64,000 nt of DNA from Diplonema papillatum (GCA_030068145.1 JAPJBO010000494.1:62001-126000), one strand, 5' to 3'; positions 1 through 10,465 are shown, numbered from the stretch's first letter. The notes: a model not told the origin generated them from the letters alone. Made by a program: numbers and translations.

Positions 1-519
1 CGATACATCCGAATGAATATCCACTTACTTGCTGGGACAACGTCTCCGACTGCAGGCCCTCACCTGACTTCTCGTGGCCGTCGTGGTCGAGACAGCGCCT
101 ATGATTGGCGACATTTCGACACGACAAGGCACACAAGGAGGGACTGTGAGGCTTCCGGCGCTTCGAAGGTCGACCCAGAATCAAGCTTTTTTTTTTCCTT
201 TTCTGAACACACGCAATCAACAGTACACCGCACCGCGTAGAACACCAAGACAGGCTTCCCGCACAAATTCTGCATCAAAGGGCCGCGTCATCTATTTTTT
301 TCTTCTTCTCTTTTGTTTTCTTGAAACACCAGGGCAAAATCTTCAGCTTTCTGACGGCGCTGAACTTGCGCAATGTGTCCCAGTTATGTCAAAATGGCAT
401 CAACTTGCGGGACTGGGTTTCCCCGTTGACCCCGAGCGCAAACCCGCAAACCCGCAAACCCTGGGGCCACGGCCCCAGGGTGGGACATTGTCCGTCGGTA
501 TTCCAAAAACGTCGTCCCA
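1..519. other. spacer without a recognisable gene
   Basis: I see no supported gene here. The stretch holds a T-run near 187, a pyrimidine-rich patch near 293-330 and a short direct repeat of cgcaaaccc near 428-450 followed by a small GC-rich palindrome near 462-480. Open frames in this interval are short and of low complexity. Confidence 0.5.
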
Positions 520-596
520 TAGTAAATATGATGAATAGTAAAATGATGGATAGCCAGATTTATCCATCATTTTTACGGTCCATCATATTTACGCTT
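520..596. repeat. left palindromic block of the pogo-like element
   Basis: The block is an imperfect inverted repeat with arms of roughly 31 bases. The left arm reads gtaaatatgatg then aatgatggata, and the right arm is nearly its reverse complement. The same aatgatggata motif recurs in the block at 1876-1951, which is why I treat the pair as element ends. Confidence 0.6.
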
Positions 597-865
597 TGTA
601 GCAAAACACTTAGCAAACGAAAAGTTACGGTAACTATTTTACGATTTGGGATCAGCACGGTCAACGAAAAGCATTCCGTTCGAGCGAGGCGGGTCACAGG
701 AAGAGGGGTCTTGGTCCCGGGAACACCGCGAGGCTCCGGGGCCGGAGTGGCGTTCTGGAAAGCTAACCTGAGGCCCCGGGGTACCCAACAACAAAACAAA
801 CACTTACCCTTCAAAAAGGATGAAACCCAACAGTCCGACGTTCATCGTCAGAAACCAAAAAAACA

Positions 866-1665
866 ATGGACAAATTTGTTGTGAAGCGCGAGTGCTTTAG
901 TTTCTTGGAGAGCGGTGAGTGCCCTTTGGCGAAGGAAGAATCAGAGTGCGTGAAACAGGAAGTGGCCAGGTCCGTAAGAGCTGCCAGAAACACCAAGCCC
1001 ACCTGGTGTGATGCCGACAAAGAGCGCATTGCCAACCTTGTCGCGAAGTACGGGCAAACCTCTGCCATAAAACAGTGGAACCGCGATCCGTGTAACCGAC
1101 GACTCACCAATGCAACTGCTGTGCGATTCTTCAAGCAGTCGAAGGAACCCCTACCCAAGCCACCCAAACGAGGAAGACACACCATCCTCACAACCGAGGA
1201 AGAGGAACTACTTCTGAAGTTCCTCAAGGCTGCACGGGCGACAGGAACAGCAGTGTCGTCCCACTTCGTGAGCAACGCCGCAAGAGGGATCGTCAAGGCA
1301 TCGGAAGATGCAGACCGTGCAGATGACACCTCACTGGCTGGGCTGGATGGGTGTTGAGGCGGGTGAACATATCGTTTGTTGAGACGAAGATGTTTCAAGA
1401 TGCGACGTTCAAGACGTTCTCCAGTGAGTGCCAAGAGCTTCAAAGGCTGCACCGCATCCCCCCGGAGCTGGTCGTAAACGCAGACCACGCCTCAATCCCC
1501 ATCGTGCCGAACATCGACCGGACCTACGATGTACGGGGGAAGGGAAGGGTGGCCATCAAGCACCGTGGGGACAGGCGAACAATCGGGGTACAAGATAGCA
1601 ATAAAAGAGGGACCCGCCCGGGCGGCGGGTCCTTCCAGAAGAGCAGTAGGGTCTTCTTTTTCTGA
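866..1665 (+). pseudogene. pogo/Tigger-type (DDE_1) transposase fragment, frameshifted
   Basis: The first frame (866-1357) encodes a helix-turn-helix-like segment and a basic linker KRGRHTILTTEEEELL, typical of CENP-B/pogo-type transposases between the DNA-binding and catalytic parts. The second frame (up to 1665) continues with IPPELVVNADHASIPIVP, which matches the first catalytic-Asp block of DDE_1 domains (usual form N-D-Q/H-T-x-x-x-V-P). The two halves lie in different frames around 1340-1355, so at least one frameshift separates them. The second Asp, the final Asp/Glu and all C-terminal sequence are missing: after 1665 no related coding sequence is visible. It is therefore an inactive remnant of a plain DNA transposon. 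Confidence 0.65.
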
Positions 1666-1875
1666 GGTACTCTGACGGGTCAAGTAGAGAGAACCGAGGT
1701 GATTGCCGACTTACCGCGCTAGCATGGCCAAGAGCCCGACAGAAAGTCCACGGCTGGGTAAGAGGGACAACGGGTCGCGAGGCGAAGAGGCCGCGGGACC
1801 CGTACGCCGCGAGGCTTCGAGGCCGGATCGGACGACGGCGCTGCCTGATTTTCCTAAGTGCACAAAGTCCCCCCC

Positions 1876-1951
1876 CCCAAACAATGATGGATAGTAAAAA
1901 TGATGGATAGCCAGAGCAGATGGATAATTTTACTATCCATCATTTTTCCTT
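1876..1951. repeat. right palindromic block of the pogo-like element
   Basis: Two tandem copies of aatgatggata are followed by an inverted copy (tatccatcattttt), so the block can fold on itself. It resembles the block at 520-596 in both motif and layout. Confidence 0.6.
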
Positions 1952-1957
1952 CCAGGG

Positions 1958-3062
1958 TAACTGGATTACGACAAGGTGGATTATAATCCACTTTGTCGCC
2001 AATGCACTTTGTCGCCTAATCCACTTTGTCGCCCCGGTCACAAGGGGGTCCTTTGGGTACCTCATCCGAGGGGGGTCAGGGAGACCATGGGGGCTATATA
2101 ATATTATGCACGTTTGAACAAGAGATTGTGAGAGAACTACTTCAAAGTGCCACCAGCTAAATCAAACGAGAAACAAAGATGCGGGAAACAGAGCAGTTGG
2201 TCGCTCGTATTGGCTTCACTGGCACCGAACTGGAGAGACTCGCGTTTGCCGTCGGGGAGATTCTGACAGTTGTATCGCGTGAGCCTGGAGAGTGGGTACT
2301 GGCAATCGTTCGCACTTTCCTTTCATCATTCACAGTACACTGATCGGAGTCATTTTCGGGTTTGCCGCCCTTTGCTTCCAGCACTTGTCCGCACTTTCAT
2401 TCCAGCATTCCAATTCCGTTGATCAGAGGCGATAAAGAGTGATGCCAAGTTAATGTTCAGACACGGAAGAAACTTGCAAAGTGAACAAAATGGCAGTGTT
2501 GGTTACCGTGTTGACGACAATAAGGATTCGGAACTCGCACCTGCGAATCGAAGGCACCCTTCTTACGAAGGAAAATCTGGATTCAGAACCTTGCATATGT
2601 CTCTGTGGTCTTGTCCCCTTTGTCCCCTTGTAGGCCTCCAGGTACCCGTGACCCGTGCGCGACAGCGTGAATTGTGAAGACGAAAGGCCCCATATTTCAC
2701 GTTTGAGAGTCTCAGAGAAATGGGGAAATCTTTTGAAAGGGTTCCCCCAACACAATTTGTGTTGAGCCGCGACGAAGTTGGACGAGAGGCGCAAAAAAAT
2801 TGTGATGTCGTTTTGCGGTTAAAAGACGGACCTAAACTCATTTTTGATGGTTTCAATGAACGCAAACAGCTCAAAATAGTCACATTCCCTGTAGGGAACC
2901 TTTTGTGAAAGGGTCCCCCTATACAATTCATGCCAGTTGCCAGAAGCGACAAAGTGGATTATCAAAAGCGACAAAGTGGATTATTACTGGTTTATAATCC
3001 ACTAACAATCCACTTTGTCGCGACAAAGCGGATTATGAATCCACTTTGTCGTAATCCAGTTA
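1958..3062. mobile_element. TA-flanked inverted-repeat element (MITE-like, about 1.1 kb)
   Basis: Both ends show actggattacgacaa followed by (a/g)gtggatt, in inverted orientation and flanked by TA on each side, as expected for a Tc1/mariner-type target duplication. Just inside the ends the 17-base motif gcgacaaagtggattat recurs several times in both orientations (about 1975-2035 and 2945-3055). The interior has no transposase. It carries a degenerate internal duplication: two similar stretches near 2725-2760 and 2895-2932, each reading roughly cttttgaaagggtccccc. It is most likely a non-autonomous element mobilised in trans. Confidence 0.7.
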
Positions 3063-5310
3063 TATAGAATCCGTTTTGTTGTTGACCCTTCTATAGTGTA
3101 GTCTATTCCTGATAACCAACTACATATATAAGGTGTCATGGGATAAGCCGGCAGCCGCTGCTCAACGGCTGAGTGCATGCTGATCCGTGGTCCGTGTACT
3201 TAAAAGTTCCCAATGCTTAACGGCTTTTATCACGTGGGCGACCCTGAGATTACCCCTCAGGTGACACAACTTATCTTTAGCCATACTTCAACTCTCTTGT
3301 GCACATCATGTCCCCTCCTTTCTCAGGAGTCTAGAGTGGCGACGAAGTGAGTGACGAAGAAAAGTTAGTGTCGGCGGGTATTTCTCGCGAGGTGAGCTGC
3401 TCTAACGGTGCCTCATATGCACAGACACCCCTGACCTTACGAGCATTGTAGACACGCGGTACCAAGATCACCCAAAAAACTTCGGAAACCACTCTTCAAA
3501 AGTCTACGCCATGGTACAAAAAGAAGTACAGTAATCGACGCACAGCAACGACGACTCCATCAGACGAATAACCTCACTAACCACGGGTACCCAGTGTGTC
3601 CAGAGTGCCTTAACTGGCGAGCAACGAACAGTTTTACCCTGCAAATCTAACCAAAAAAACCTTATATTAGGGCGGAAACAACCCGCACCACGTGAAGCAC
3701 CGCAAGTGTCGCGAAACCCAAGCACCACACTGCGAGAAAATACATATAAACGCGGACAACAGACCGGTACGGGCTACCTGCTCAACTTGTAGAACGTGGG
3801 GGACACTCCACGAAGGAATGTACTTGGTGTCGGTCACAAACAGTCCCGGACATGGCTCATAACGAAAGCGTGCGCTAAATATACAACCCGTAACCACATA
3901 GCCCTTTCTTGCTCTAAGAGAACCCATTCATGAACGGTCACACGGAGACCCTAAAACCCCGGAATTTCAAGCGAACTTTACCTCTAAAAACTTCACTCTA
4001 AAAAAAGACGTAAATCTATCCATTCAGAGCAGACGCACACCCGCCTTTCTTGTCAAAAGTCCAGCGAACAGGTTCCCAATGGGGACTAGTTCCCAGTGGG
4101 CACATTTCCCGCGGGACTAGTTCCCTAAGAGACCTTTGCCCAGCAACCAATGGAATTTCTTCATCAACAACTGCCCCCCTCTCCCATCCCCTAACTGACG
4201 ACACCTGCTGACGTGTTCGAGTGCCCGTTTCACCCGACCGTCGTTTTGCTTTTGCACCTCTTCCCACTTGTTCGCTCATCGGTTCCTAGCCAGGCTCAGT
4301 GTAGTAGCGAAGCGTGGTAAATATTCTGTAGGTCAGCGGGCCCGCTGCGCACACACGCTGCCATGTACTGCACACGTTTGGCTGCTAAGCTGGATCATAA
4401 CCTACCGATAGACCTGATGCGTTAAAGTTAGGTTAGCATGCAGAGGTTCTGTGGCAGTGGCTTATTCGCTCACCGTCAAGACAGTACCAGGGGACCCCCA
4501 TACAGCTCCAGGCGATGGTGGTGTAGGTCGCTCCGTCAGGGGCACGGTGCGGGGCTGCGTGTGACGGCGTCGACGATGACACAGCCAGGGTCATTCTAGC
4601 TGGCGGGCGAGTACGCCTCGCGTCCTTGACCGGAAACCTCAGCTTCTGATGCAGCGCCACAGATTATTTGCCTTCGAGGCCGGAATGCACTTGCATCCTC
4701 ACGTCAACCTATCGGTACACCACGGTGTGCCCGTTGTTTTCAGATGCAACCTAGCTGCAGTCTACCCGAAAACTCGAATCACTTGTTTCACAAGGAAAGA
4801 AGAACACACAAACGTCGGCTCGTTCGCTCCACCTCGGAACCCCTTCTGGGGTTGACGCCAAAAGGAAGGGGCTTGCACACCTATCCCAAAGAACGAAGCA
4901 ACACAAAGGAAAAGGAACTAAGAAAGCAGCGGAAAGGAGCCGCCACCTTGCCCGTTTCACGCGAGCAAAGAGGCCGCAGCTCCGAGCTTTGCACTTGTAA
5001 TTTACGAAGGCCGTTTTCGGGAAAGGTCTCACCGACACACAGCACACTCAGTCTTTTTCCATCTGTATCCTATCCTCTTTCTGACGTTTTTCAATCCGTG
5101 GTCCTTCTCGGTTCTGCTACCCCCCATCCCCCTCTCAACGAATCGCTTCCGTAGAGTCGGCTCTCCTTGAACAAAAGGCGATTCCGCCAGCTGCCCAGAA
5201 AAGCCTGCAGATTGAAAGATCGCCCCCCCGCGAAGTCGTCGTAGGAAATATATCGAAAGTATCTTTCGGTCGGGCCTGTCGGTGGGACGCTGAGTGCTGA
5301 AGGGCCGAGA
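3063..5310. other. spacer upstream of the transporter gene
   Basis: No gene is supported. The stretch contains an R7 motif (about 3952-4010), a short direct repeat of gggactagttccc around 4080-4125 and a pyrimidine/purine mix up to the transporter start. Part of it (5100-5310) is probably the transporter promoter and 5' leader, but I see no decisive core-promoter signal. Confidence 0.4.
3952..4010 (+). repeat. R7 motif copy (intergenic)
   Basis: Reads ccccggaatttcaagcgaac, then two copies of a ctctaaaaa-type end. The same motif occurs at 15320, 18308, 21985 and 34762. The last two lie directly upstream of rebuilt 3' splice sites. Confidence 0.5.
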
Positions 5311-7701
5311 ATGACGGTCGCCACAGCAGGATATGTGCAGCCCATGCACAGGGGCTCGCCGAAGGCGTCGCCGAAGGCGTTGTTCTGCCCGCCGTCCAGC
5401 GCAGTGTCGCCGGTGCCCATCGACCAGATGACCGACGTCGATCTCAACGGAAGCGCGGCCCCGGGCCCTGCGGATGCGTTGTCCGATGCTTCCATGAGCG
5501 ATTACCGCGTCGTCGTCGGCCTCTCCGACATCGACCCCGCCATAAAGAACCCGGGGCCCGAAGCCGCGCACTGGAACGACGGGCCTGGCGGGTACTATTC
5601 GAGCAAGAAGATGGACCCCGCCCCGGGCCGCCACTCATCCCTCTCGGCCTTCTTCAACTTCGTCAACAGCATCGTCGGCGCCGGGATCGTCGGGCTGAGC
5701 TACGGCCTTCGGGAGACCGGCTTCGTTGCGGGGCTGTTTCTGTTTGTCTTAACAGCGTACCTGACCGACTACAGCATCCGGCTTCAAATACGGCTCGGAT
5801 GCGCCACTGGGTACACGTCGTATGAAGAATTGATGATGTCGACGCTTGGGAAAAAGGGACGCCGTATCATAAACGTCGCTTTGTTCTGTTTGTCGTTCGG
5901 AGGCATGATCGCGTATCTTGTCATCATCGCCGACACGGTCCCGCCTGTGTTGACTAAATGGTTCGGGGCCACCGTCTTCCAGGACAGGTCGTTATGTCTT
6001 GTGGTCACGACAGCCGGGCTGTGCCTTCCCCTAGGGTTGCTCAGGGACATCGGAAAGCTGGGGAAAGTCTCGGGGCTGAGCTGCTTGGCGGTTTTGCTGC
6101 TGATTTTCATGATCATCATACGGTTGCCGGCCACCATGAAGATATACGACGACGCGTGGATCGAAAGCCAGGGGCACCCAATCCCTGAGGACAGAGCGGC
6201 CGCCGAGGAGGCTGGCTACACACCGCGCATCCAATTCGGAGACGGCTGGACCATTTTGAACCCCCGTGTAATGCACGGGTTGGGCGTCATCATGTTCTCC
6301 TTCGTCTGCCAGCACGCCTCTTTCATGGTGTACAATTCTATGCGGGAACCGTTGTACTGGGATTCAGTCACGCACAGCGGCGTGACCGCAGCACTGGGGC
6401 TGTCTCTTGCTTTGGCTGTTGTCGGGTACCAGGGGTTTCTGGAGTGCACGCGACCCAACGTGCTGAACAACTTCGCCGCCAACGATGAAGTCATCACAGT
6501 TGCGCGGGCGCTGCTGGCTATGTCGATGGTGTTCACGTATCCCATCGAGATGTTCGTCGCCCGCAGCGCTCTGAATTCGATGTTCTTCGACTCACCCGTT
6601 GGATGGGCTCGTCACATTTTCTTCACGCTGGTCATCTTCTCAAGCACCCTCGGCGTCGCGTTAGTTCTCAGGCCGAACTCTCTCGGCTACGTGCTGGGCC
6701 TGACCGGGGGCACCTGCGCAAGCTTCGTTGCCTTCATCGGGCCTGCGTTGGCGTTCTTCGCTTACCACAAGCAAGGTGCGTTGTTTTTTTTCTTCTGGAA
6801 AGTATGCTAATACTGCAGGGAATAGTTGACTAGACCCCTTGAGTTTGTGCCAACCAGAGTCGGGGGAACCGACGTAGTACCAATGCTTTGTAAACACGAA
6901 AGAGAACGCGATTAGCTTAACGATCATATTCACTCACTATCAATCACTAACAGGCTAATCCTCCCCCGGCACGTACAAACAAACACATGCCTATTCTTTT
7001 TCAAAGCCAAAAGCAGGACCGACCCCCCGTTCGTGTGAACAAGCGAAGAATGAAAGAAGCGCTGGCAGCGCACATTACTCTTCCACAACAAACCAACACA
7101 TTTCTCTTCTCCACTGAATTGGGATTTCTCCCCCTCACCGAGTCTCGGTGAGACTCGGTGACTCTACACCCGTAGCACCCGCCTCGCTTCTTTTGGAGCT
7201 GGCTTTGCGTGTATGTAGTTGTGCTACCTGTGATTTGCCTAACGCGTATGCGGTGCAGGAACCGGCTCATGGCAGTGTCGCTGACACCTCCCAATACTAT
7301 GAGGATCGTAACCTTTCGACTACCGCGATTCGAAAATGTTGCCCGTCCGTCTGCAGACACGTAGGCTTAGCCCGACAAGCTTGGGGGGGTAGCAGTCTTC
7401 AGAGTCGCATCGGCGCTGTGTAACCAATGGGCAATTCGCAATTCGCGTCTTTTGACTCAAGAGCCCGGCAAACGCGGCCCAGTCTAAATTTACGAAGTCT
7501 CATATGTACAAAAAACCTACAGCATACCCGAACGCCTCCTGGTTCGAGATGCTGAGGACCCGCGCAACCATCATGCCGATAGTTTTGCTTGTCGTGGGCG
7601 TCGCCACGATGCTTTCGAATGCTGTCTACGCCGTCGCCGATGTCGTCTACGGCAGCACCTTCAGGCGCCCCGACTGGTGCCCGGACACAGGCATCTACTA
7701 G
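5311..7701 (+). CDS. amino-acid transporter of the AAAP/SLC38 family
   Basis: Predicted multi-pass membrane carrier for neutral amino acids, probably proton- or sodium-coupled, on plasma or vacuolar membrane. Rebuilt as two exons, 5311-6775 and 7523-7701, joined in phase 1 (G|GTGCG donor, CTACAG acceptor), giving 547 residues. After a cytosolic N-terminus of about 110 residues rich in Pro/Ser, the first helix carries FFNFVNSIVGAGIVGLSYGL, the hallmark opening of AAAP carriers (N-x-x-x-G-x-G-I-x-x-L-P/S). About ten further hydrophobic segments follow. Exon 2 supplies the last membrane helix (IMPIVLLVVGVATML), missing if exon 1 is read through its stop. The first in-frame ATG was chosen. The 747-bp intron holds a dispersed R1 repeat. 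SLC38A7/A8-like or plant AVT-like substrate range is plausible but not decidable here. Confidence 0.85.
6889..6988 (+). repeat. R1 dispersed repeat copy inside the transporter intron
   Basis: Shares gtaaacacgaaagagaacg, the segment cgatcatattcactcacta and the end ggcacgtacaaacaaa with copies at 26280-26396 and 44646-44756. This copy lacks the internal ggcagcgtgttt segment. It lies in the intron on the gene's sense strand. Confidence 0.75.
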
Positions 7702-8313
7702 AGCGGGCGCCGTGCAGCCCGCATCCCGAATCGCTCGAGTCAGCCCGTGGCCCGAATCAGTTCGAAGCAGCCCGTATCCCTGTATCCCGAATCAGCCAGT
7801 ATCCCATCCAGCCACCGTCGGTCTCAACGTTGCCGCTTGCCTCGCGGTGTCGCGCACCGAAGGGGAAACCCGTCCCGCTCTAGTTTTTAGAAGTGACGAC
7901 GCATCGTGATGCTCCCAGTTACTGGCTGCCATCACGCCCCGCGCGCCCGAGGCGGCTGTCAACAAGGGACTCCGGCAGCAGCAGATCCGTCTTCGATCTT
8001 GGGTAATAATGCTACCCATTCTGTTGAGAAAACATGCCACATGGATCCGCGCGACGAACCTTTTCGACCGCAGGGTGCTTCTCGAGCGCATGATACGGTG
8101 AGGGAAAGTGGAAGACGAAGAGGAGTGCGAAAGTAAGCATCACCTTTTTTAGAAAACGGTGGAGTCGACAACCCGAGTGGCGACGAGGCAGCACCCTTTG
8201 CGTTTCCGACCGCAGCAAGGATAGGGGTGCATTGCAGCAAAAGCCCGAAGCGGTGTCCAAATGGACACGAATGCGCAACCGGACTAAGTGGGAAGCGTCG
8301 TGAGAAAAGGACC
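7702..8313. other. spacer between transporter gene and foldback element
   Basis: No gene is supported. It begins with imperfect repeats of cccgaatcag and cagcccgta-type words (about 7722-7800), probably in the transporter 3' region. The remainder shows only short overlapping frames on both strands. Confidence 0.45.
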
Positions 8314-8319
8314 AAGACA
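8314..8319 (+). repeat. left target-site duplication (AAGACA)
   Basis: The six bases AAGACA directly precede the terminal inverted repeat at 8320 and recur directly after its partner at 10460-10465, as expected for insertion by a transposase making a 6-bp staggered cut. Confidence 0.75.
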
Positions 8320-8329
8320 CATAGATGGC

Positions 8330-8595
8330 CGTTATATAACGTTATATAACGTTATATAACGTTATTCCCGGAGTTATTTGTTACCCCCCCCCTAAATCCA
8401 GAAAAACCGTTATTGACCGTTATAAAACCGTTATTTGCCATTTTTGGTCGAAAAATAACGTTATTTGACCGTTATAACGTTATATAACGTTATATAACGT
8501 TATAATAACGGTATAATAACGTTATATAACGTTATAATAACGTTATATAACGTTATAATAACGTTATATAACGTTATATAACGTTATATAACGGT
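8330..8595. repeat. left array of the 10-bp unit cgttatataa
   Basis: The palindromic decamer cgttatataa recurs in tandem near 8331-8372 and again near 8473-8594, partly as variants such as cgttataata. Between lies a stretch with cgttattgac-type variants. The period of ten bases is close to one DNA helical turn. Confidence 0.8.
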
Positions 8596-8628
8596 TTTTT
8601 ACCAATCCATGGGAGGTCACACTGTCCT

Positions 8629-8951
8629 CCAGATTTTGGTCATTTTTGGCCATTTTTGCCACATTTTCCAGATTTTGGCCAATTTTGGTTATTTTTGCCA
8701 ATTTTTCCAGATTTTGGTCAATGTTGACCAGTTTTGCCGTGTTTTCCAGATTTTGGCCCATTTTGGCCGTTTTTACCGATTTGGCCAGGATTGGCCATTT
8801 TTGCCATGTTTTTCAAAAATTTGGCTATTTTTGCCGATTTTTCCAGGTTTTGGTCATTTTTGGCCAGTTTTGCCATGTTTTCCAGACTTTGCCCATTTTG
8901 GCCGTTTTTGCCGATTTTTCCAGGGTTTTGGTCATTTATGCCCTGCCCCTC
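8629..8951 (+). repeat. left arm: tandem array of a degenerate 39-bp unit
   Basis: Units start with ccagattttgg and end with a tgccacatttt-like tail. The first four begin at 8629, 8668, 8707 and 8746, and further diverged units run to about 8950. Each unit is itself made of 10-base words of the form ggycattttt. Open frames across it merely translate the repeat and are not genes. Confidence 0.8.
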
Positions 8952-9144
8952 ACCAGAGCTATTCTTGTCTGAGTTTCTTAAACCCGCACAAGCTCGAACA
9001 GGCAGTCCGTGCGCGGAAAAAAAAAAAGGTCGAAAGACACCAATCTGTACACCCATTCGGGATCGTCGGAAACACAAAAACACGTGTACCGCCCCACCCG
9101 CTTCGATTTCAGCCACACTAGTCTTTCCAAAGGGAATATCGACT

Positions 9145-9495
9145 ATGCCTGCGAAAAGCTCCCCGAAGGTCCAGCCGAAGCCGAAGGTTCAACCTAAAGC
9201 TCAGCCGAAAGCTCAGCCGAAGACCCCAGGTACACAGCGCAAACGGCCTCGCGCCGAAAGTACGGATAGCAACAGCAGCAGCAGCAGCGCCTCGGTTGCA
9301 AAGGCGCGACGCGGAAGGAAGAAGGTGGCGGAAACGCTGCGCGTCGAGGCCTTGTCCCGCGACCTGGCATTGACTGGCCCCAGCGTTCTCCCTGTCACGA
9401 AACCACCAAGTAAGAGCCCGGAACAACGATTCATCGACCGGATCAAGAAAACCGACCCCGGGCTGGCTGGGTTCTACGGGAAGCGCCAGCTGTGA
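9145..9495 (+). CDS. basic low-complexity passenger protein of the foldback element
   Basis: An ATG-started frame of 116 residues lies between the element's two arms. Residues 1-30 are a Lys/Pro/Gln/Ala repeat (QPKAQPKAQPK), followed by a basic KRPRAE patch that could act as nuclear-localisation signal, a seven-serine run, a second basic patch (KARRGRKK) and an ordinary-looking C-terminus ending GFYGKRQL. It resembles no transposase I know and shows no catalytic motif. Composition (GC-rich, balanced codons) is strikingly unlike the AT-rich arms, so it may be captured host sequence, perhaps one exon of a chromatin protein, or the element's own DNA-binding factor. No function is assigned. Confidence 0.45.
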   Translation: MPAKSSPKVQPKPKVQPKAQPKAQPKTPGTQRKRPRAESTDSNSSSSSASVAKARRGRKKVAETLRVEALSRDLALTGPSVLPVTKPPSKSPEQRFIDRIKKTDPGLAGFYGKRQL

Positions 9496-9924
9496 CTGCT
9501 CGACTTTGCATGTCTCGTGCTCATCATGCACCCATATTTGGTACTGGGACCTTGTCTGACTGGCATAGTACGCAACGGTCTGCCGAGTGGACAAGCTTGG
9601 ACAAGTTGGACTCCAGTGGCCGGATCATGCTGGTGACATCTGCTGCCTCACGAAGGACACTGCAAACGACCGTTACGGGCCACCGACTGAGGGACACGCG
9701 CCGGAAACCCAAAACTGCAGACATCCACATCCCAAGAACAACATCGCACAGTGAAAGAGTCATGTGAATCCGGAAGGATCGCGTTTGTCGCGCTTGGGTG
9801 GAAGTCCGCAAGAAAATAAGTAAAAGAGAAAAAGCTCTGGGGAGGGGCTATACGGACCCCTGAGGACCGGTTACTACGAATTCTTTTCGGACCAGGGTTT
9901 GTTTCCGAACAGTTTTTGTGACCG

Positions 9925-10328
9925 GGATCCAAAAATCGGCAAAAGTCTGGAAAAATTGGCAAAAATGGCCGAAATTGACCAAAATCTGGAAAATCGGGAA
10001 ATCTGGAAAAATCGGAAAAAATGGCCGAAATTGACTGATCTGGATAAATCGGCCAGAGTGGCCAAAATCTCAAAATTGTCCAAAATCTTGAAAAATCGGC
10101 AAAAATGGCCGAAATCTGGAAAAATCGGCAAAGATTGCCGAAATCTGGAAAAAATCGGCAAAATGGCCAAAACCTGAAAAAATCGGCAAAAGTCTGGAAA
10201 AATTGGCTAAGATTGACCAAAATCTGGCAAAAATGGCCAAAATCGGAAAAAATGGCCGAAATGGACCAAAATGAGGAAAAAATGACAAAAATCTGGAAAC
10301 ATGGCCAAAATCGGAAAAATTCTAAAAA
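9925..10328 (-). repeat. right arm: inverted array of the 39-bp unit
   Basis: A-rich array of words such as aaaaatggccgaaatctgg, the reverse-complement style of the left arm at 8629-8951. Units are more diverged than on the left, and a clean 39-bp step is not kept throughout. Confidence 0.75.
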
Positions 10329-10446
10329 CCGTTATTTGCGTTATTTTTTCCGTTATTTTGCGTTTTCGACCGTTATATAACGTTATATAACGTTATATAA
10401 CGTTATCACCGTTATAACGTTATATAACGTTATATAACGTTATCAA
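10329..10446. repeat. right array of the 10-bp unit cgttatataa
   Basis: After ccgttatttgcg-type variants, the palindromic decamer cgttatataa recurs in tandem up to the terminal inverted repeat, mirroring the left array. Confidence 0.8.
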
Positions 10447-10459
10447 CCGGCCATCTATG

Positions 10460-10465
10460 AAGACA
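10460..10465 (+). repeat. right target-site duplication (AAGACA)
   Basis: Partner of the AAGACA at 8314-8319. Removing one copy plus the element would restore a continuous host sequence running from 8319 into gtggatgagcg at 10466. Confidence 0.75.

Larger units (their letters stand above)
520..1951 (+). mobile_element. broken pogo/Tigger-like DNA transposon
   Basis: A transposase remnant (866-1665) sits between two related palindromic blocks (about 520-596 and 1876-1951), both built from copies of the motif aatgatggata. I read the whole as one decayed cut-and-paste DNA element of the Tc1/mariner-pogo group. The exact outer edges and a target duplication could not be fixed. Its right edge abuts the next inverted-repeat element at 1958. 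Assignment to the pogo group rests on the transposase fragment. Confidence 0.5.
8320..10459. mobile_element. 2,140-bp foldback transposable element with TIRs
   Basis: The element opens with catagatggccg and closes with the inverse cggccatctatg, and is bracketed by the 6-bp duplication AAGACA. Each end is layered: a short TIR, then an array of the 10-bp palindromic unit cgttatataa, then a long arm of degenerate 39-bp repeats. The two long arms are inverted relative to each other (T-rich with ggccattttt on the left, A-rich with aaaaatggcc on the right), so a single strand could fold back over more than 300 bases. The middle holds one basic reading frame (9145-9495) and no transposase I recognise. 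A 6-bp duplication does not fit mariner, hAT or MULE elements, and I leave the superfamily open. The intact ends suggest a fairly recent insertion. Confidence 0.8.

Noticed and set aside
3105-3365. Possible retroelement terminal repeat fragment (tatataaggtgtcatggg and following GC-rich stretch)
   Set aside because: No second copy, primer-binding site, or associated coding part is visible in the window. Composition alone does not support the call.
8629-8951. CRISPR-like array (regular 39-bp spacing)
   Set aside because: There are no unique spacers between constant repeats; the whole unit is degenerate and the host is eukaryotic.
8609-9116. Phe-rich and Asn/Lys-rich open frames over the left arm of the foldback element
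   Set aside because: They are translations of the 39-bp repeat in several frames. Length is due to lack of stop codons in the unit.
9648-10380. Long open frames over the right arm of the foldback element
   Set aside because: Again low-complexity translations of the A-rich array, mirrored on both strands.
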